This document shows positions 14,176-16,686 of a stretch of DNA of 16,686 bases, piece after piece (positions within the stretch are counted from its first letter, which is position 1; the number at the start of each line of letters is the position of its first letter). This DNA comes from CAYXBG01 sp964463145 (lineage in GTDB: Bacteria > Acidobacteriota > UBA6911 > RPQK01 > CBDAPI01), in assembly GCA_964463145.1 (NCBI GenBank), contig CAYXBG010000033.1:1-16686 (forward strand), given 5' to 3'. The position numbers and the translations under genes were made by a program. Under the pieces are notes generated by a model that was not told the origin of the DNA, did no database searches, and was given only the letters and a program-made list of their open reading frames with translations.

Positions 14176-15303
14176 ATGCCAAGTCAGAAGAAACTCAGAA
14201 TCGAGGTCGCCCGTTTAGAGGAGAGACTTGCTGAACTGGATGCCGATTTACTCCGGCTTGTAGGGAGAAGGCAGGAAGTCTCAGTCCGAATGGGCGAAAT
14301 AAAACGGGATATGGGAGAGGAGACCCAAGACTTCCAGCAAGAGAAAGATGTTTTAGAGAGAGCCCGGGAATTAGGTTGCGAACTACTGCTTCCTGGAGCA
14401 CTTTGCGACCAGCTCTTTTCGTTGCTGATAAAGAACTCACTCGCCACTCAGGAACGGAAGTCGATAGCAGTACAGGGCGAGGGAGGCGGGAAGCGAGTTT
14501 TAGTTATTGGTGGTGCCGGTAAGATGGGGAGATGGTTCGCCCGGTTTTTGGACTCGCAGGGTTTTGAAATCGAAATCTCTGATCCAATGGATGGTATGGA
14601 CGGTTATAGGAATGTGGGTAGATGGCAGGAGATAGATCTGGATCATGACGTGATCGTTGTGGCTGCACAAATTAGAGAGTCTACGAAGATTCTAGAAGAC
14701 TTGTTGGATTTTCGGCCGTCGGGCCTGGTTATAGATATCAGCTCCCTCAAGAGTCCAATGCGCGGGCCTTTGCAGGCGTTAGTAAAGGCGGGGGTCAAGA
14801 TCAGTTCTATACACCCCATGTTTGGTCCCGATACTGAATTACTGTCTGGTCGCCACGTAATCTTCATTGATCTTGGTGTAGAAGAAGCCCATAAGGCAGC
14901 GCGAGGTCTCTTTACTTCAACCACAGCCGAACTAGTTGATATGGATCTTGAGGAGCATGATCGCCTGATCGCATACGTACTTGGTCTCTCGCACGCTCTG
15001 AATATTGCATTTGTGGCTGCCTTAGCGAAAAGCGGAGAAGATGCTCCTCGTCTCGCTCAACTTTCCAGTACAACATTCGATGCCCAACTAAAGGTTGCCT
15101 CTCAGGTTGCTCATGATAACCCACATCTGTATTTTGAGATTCAATCTCTGAATGACTACGGGAGTGAATCTCTGGTGGCCCTCCAAAAGGCAGTATCCGA
15201 GCTTGAATCGATAGTAGAATCTCGTGATGAACGTGGGTTTGTCGACCTAATGGATGAAAGTCTCCGATACCTCGAGAGACGACTTCGAGAAGGAGCAGGT
15301 TGA
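14176..15303 (+). CDS. tyrA: Fused chorismate mutase-prephenate dehydrogenase (TyrA, T-protein type)
   Basis: A bifunctional tyrosine-pathway enzyme: chorismate to prephenate, then oxidative decarboxylation to 4-hydroxyphenylpyruvate. At 375 residues it is almost exactly E. coli TyrA size (373). Residues 1-95 form the AroQ-type mutase. Numbered +4 from the E. coli P-protein mutase, it keeps R32, K43, D52, E56, S88 and Q92, but has Glu15 for Arg11 and Gln55 for Arg51. The dehydrogenase follows: Rossmann VLVIGGAGKMGRWFARFL, VIDISSLKSPM, catalytic His in SIHPMFGPD, and QLSSTTFDAQLKVASQ, where Asp replaces the E. coli TyrA prephenate-binding Arg294. ATG 14176 has AGAGGA just upstream and starts the family N-terminus; the frame extends upstream into the aminotransferase gene. 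Cotranscribed with the aminotransferase. Confidence 0.92.
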   Translation: MPSQKKLRIEVARLEERLAELDADLLRLVGRRQEVSVRMGEIKRDMGEETQDFQQEKDVLERARELGCELLLPGALCDQLFSLLIKNSLATQERKSIAVQGEGGGKRVLVIGGAGKMGRWFARFLDSQGFEIEISDPMDGMDGYRNVGRWQEIDLDHDVIVVAAQIRESTKILEDLLDFRPSGLVIDISSLKSPMRGPLQALVKAGVKISSIHPMFGPDTELLSGRHVIFIDLGVEEAHKAARGLFTSTTAELVDMDLEEHDRLIAYVLGLSHALNIAFVAALAKSGEDAPRLAQLSSTTFDAQLKVASQVAHDNPHLYFEIQSLNDYGSESLVALQKAVSELESIVESRDERGFVDLMDESLRYLERRLREGAG

Positions 15304-15453
15304 GTCCTGATATTAGCGGTGTAGATAGTCTGCCGTTTTGAAAGCTAGAGGATTACCATAATGCATTCTCGAAGAAAGAGATTTCCTGAGAGATGGTCTT
15401 TTGGTTAACATGTGGGTGGGTGAATTAGCTTTTTTCAGTCTGGAGCGTTAGTT

Positions 15454-15699
15454 TTGATTAAGGATCTTATTGAGAAGCAAGTGGTTTGCAGTCAGCGTAA
15501 CGAAAAGGGCAAGGCATGCCATGGTGGACTCAAGCGGTATCACCCATTCGCCGATTATTACAATGAAGCGGATTCAGACATCCTGAGACTTCTCGAGAAG
15601 GAATTCGGTCGCGAGGAAACACTGATACTTCTCAAATGTGAAGAATGTTTGACTGTTTATCGACTTCCGGAAATTTTAGAAAAAAGATATCAGTCCTGA
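15454..15699 (+). CDS. Small cysteine-rich (zinc-ribbon-like) hypothetical protein
   Basis: An 81-residue protein of unknown function. Four cysteines, C12 and C22 (VVCSQRNEKGKACHGGLKRY) and C62 and C65 (LLKCEECLTVYRLP), could bind one zinc ion as a split ribbon. The middle is a predicted helix (SDILRLLEKEFGREETLILL). The start is TTG 15454 with GGAG 8 bases upstream (15442-15445); there is no ATG in frame. The gene lies 150 bases after tyrA and overlaps the 3' end of the convergent membrane protein gene by 10 bases. I recall similar short proteins from Acidobacteriota but know of no function. The 150-base gap before it holds nothing I can name apart from a possible 15-codon open frame at 15361. 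Confidence 0.65.
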   Translation: MIKDLIEKQVVCSQRNEKGKACHGGLKRYHPFADYYNEADSDILRLLEKEFGREETLILLKCEECLTVYRLPEILEKRYQS

Positions 15700-16067
15700 C
15701 GGGTAGATTGTGGTTGTATTTGCCTATCGTCTTTACTTCTCCGCTCACTTGGAGGACAACGAGGTGTGATCCGATTAGATCCGCACTCTGGACACCCTCT
15801 AGCTTTCAAAGTACGTAGCCCAGACCCGTTCCAACTGCAGTGCTGACATTCGACCTTTTTGTTTCGGAGTTTTGCCTTCTGAATTATAGTAAGAATTTTA
15901 CCGGAAATGATTAGAACCATTCCAAGGATGAGAAGCCCGTATCCTGAAATGCGGAGTAGATTCCATTCGAATACAGGAGTGTAAAAGACCAAGATCAGAA
16001 TGGAGAGAGCTATCGTAATGAGGGTGTAAGCGAGACGCCTCAAATTGGAGTGGTCTTTACATAACAT
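15690..16067 (-). CDS. Small membrane protein with C-terminal zinc ribbon
   Basis: A 125-residue protein of unknown function. Two membrane helices are visible, about residues 12-30 (LAYTLITIALSILILVFYT) and 41-62 (SGYGLLILGMVLIISGKILT and beyond). They are followed by a basic stretch (KAKLRNKK) and a four-cysteine zinc ribbon (C74, C77, C92, C95 in ECQHCSW and GCPECGSNRI). The tail is polar and rich in Arg, Gln and Ser. The basic segment after helix 2 suggests the ribbon faces the cytoplasm. ATG at 16065-16067 overlaps the ATG of the divergent TPR gene; no ribosome binding site is seen, and a TTG eight codons in (residue 9) is an alternative start. Its 3' end overlaps the previous gene's by 10 bases. 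Confidence 0.65.
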   Translation of the reverse strand: MLCKDHSNLRRLAYTLITIALSILILVFYTPVFEWNLLRISGYGLLILGMVLIISGKILTIIQKAKLRNKKVECQHCSWNGSGLRTLKARGCPECGSNRITPRCPPSERRSKDDRQIQPQSTRQD

Positions 16068-16383
16068 GAACAGACTTAAGCAACTAAAGAGGATATTGGA
16101 GAAAAATCCGAGTAATGTTTTCGCTCACTATGGTATCGCAATGGAATATAAGGGTTCAAAGGAGCTGGAGAAGTCTGTAGGTTGGTTCCAGAAGTTATTA
16201 GATCTTCAGCCAGATTATAGAGCTGCTTTCTTCCAGTATGGTGTAACCCTAATCGATCTGGGGAAAACAGAGGAAGCCCAAAATGTTTTAGAGAAGGGGC
16301 TCACTATTTGTAAGGATGCTGGCGACGAGCATGCCGCCCAGGAGATACAGGAGCTTCTCAGTGCCCATTTCTCTGACGCCTAG
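16066..16383 (+). CDS. TPR-repeat protein
   Basis: A 105-residue all-helical protein carrying at least two tetratricopeptide repeats: roughly residues 16-49 (NVFAHYGIAMEYKGSKELEK then FQKLLDLQPDY) and 50-83 (AAFFQYGVTLIDLGKTEEAQ then VLEKGL), with an extra helix at each end. TPR units mediate protein-protein binding; no enzymatic domain is present. ATG 16066 is chosen, though a TTG at 16045 would add seven residues. The start codon overlaps that of the divergent membrane protein (CATG, 16065-16068) and the stop overlaps that of the convergent NAD kinase (CTAG, 16380-16383). The gene therefore has no intergenic space on either side and its promoter must lie within the opposite gene. Partner unknown. 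Confidence 0.8.
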   Translation: MNRLKQLKRILEKNPSNVFAHYGIAMEYKGSKELEKSVGWFQKLLDLQPDYRAAFFQYGVTLIDLGKTEEAQNVLEKGLTICKDAGDEHAAQEIQELLSAHFSDA

Positions 16384-16686
16384 TGCTCTGCCCACTTTAA
16401 TTTTTTTCTCAGGACATCAAAAAAGCTTCTCGAAGTAGATTCGATCAGCTCGATGAAGTAGTCCGATGTCCGGCAAATCACCTCATCACCCGGCAGAACC
16501 TTTTTCCCTACCTGTCCGTCGATCGTTAACATTACATCTTCGCCGTCCTGCAATCTAATCTTCACTTCGGACTCCGCTGGAACAATAATCGAACGGCTTG
16601 TAAGTGTATGTGGGCAGATTGGTGTCAGGACTATCAATTCTTGTGTTGGCAACAAGATAGGTCCACCAGCAGATAAGGAATATCCA
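16380..16686 (-). CDS. nadK: NAD kinase, C-terminal part (runs off the window)
   Basis: NAD kinase makes NADP from NAD using ATP or polyphosphate. Only about the last 101 residues are present; the frame is open through 16686, so the gene continues beyond the edge. The visible section starts inside the conserved 'TGSTAYSLSAGGP' segment (GYSLSAGGPI here), followed by TPICPHTLTSRSIIVP, LTIDGQVGKKVLPGDEV and a C-terminal FFDVLRKKLKWAEH. All are standard NadK landmarks. The GGDGT nucleotide motif lies outside the window. Its stop codon shares the CTAG palindrome with the convergent TPR gene. Confidence 0.93.
   Translation of the reverse strand, partial: GYSLSAGGPILLPTQELIVLTPICPHTLTSRSIIVPAESEVKIRLQDGEDVMLTIDGQVGKKVLPGDEVICRTSDYFIELIESTSRSFFDVLRKKLKWAEH

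Noticed and set aside
15361..15408. 15-codon open frame (MHSRRKRFPERWSFG) with GAGG upstream, a possible leader peptide
   Set aside because: Too short to judge, no regulatory residues repeated, no attenuator-like hairpin recognised after it.
1..16686. Mobile elements, CRISPR arrays, defence systems, tRNA genes
   Set aside because: Searched by eye on both strands; no transposase or integrase motifs, no regular spaced repeats, no cloverleaf-like sequence found.

Overview
The window (about 47-48% G+C by eye) looks like an ordinary chromosomal segment of an uncultured Gram-negative bacterium, most likely Acidobacteriota. That phylum guess rests on three things: the dnaX-ybaB-recR order; a Tat-exported Gfo/Idh/MocA oxidoreductase beside cupins; and a GAF-like protein whose basic C-terminal module resembles proteins I recall from that phylum. 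It is inference, not proof. I see no tRNA, rRNA, CRISPR array, transposase, phage gene or toxin-antitoxin pair.

Layout. Positions 1-1255 (+) carry the DnaX tail, the nucleoid protein YbaB and RecR, a DNA replication/repair operon. The DnaX reading frame is broken at an A-run. Positions 1419-2312 (-) carry a PfkB-type sugar kinase, divergent from thioredoxin reductase (2584-3510, +). An SDR oxidoreductase (3624-4409, +) converges on FabF (4506-5774, -). FabF is divergent from a secreted double-cyclophilin protein (5962-7086, +) across a region with repeated AGTACTGT boxes. A minus-strand run, 10029 down to 7110, holds the Tat-signal Gfo/Idh protein, a start-less open frame (possible relic), a cupin with a CPCG motif, and FdhD. 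After a 348-base gap with inverted repeats come a second cupin (10378-10806, +), convergent ProC (10785-11627, -) and a GAF-like protein with a good sigma-70 promoter (11821-12885, +).

Positions 12996-15303 (+) form a two-gene aromatic amino acid unit: a PLP aminotransferase and a fused chorismate mutase-prephenate dehydrogenase (TyrA). The right end is very compact: a small Cys-rich protein (+), a membrane zinc-ribbon protein (-), a TPR protein (+) and the C-terminal part of NAD kinase (-, running off the window). There the start codons of two genes overlap in one CATG, and the stop codons of two genes overlap in one CTAG.

I found no convincing new multi-gene system. The best leads are: the dnaX frame break at an E. 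coli-type slippery heptamer; the chorismate mutase domain of TyrA lacking two normally invariant arginines; the double cyclophilin whose two active sites are degenerate in opposite ways; the repeat boxes between fabF and the cyclophilin gene; and several uncharacterised small families.
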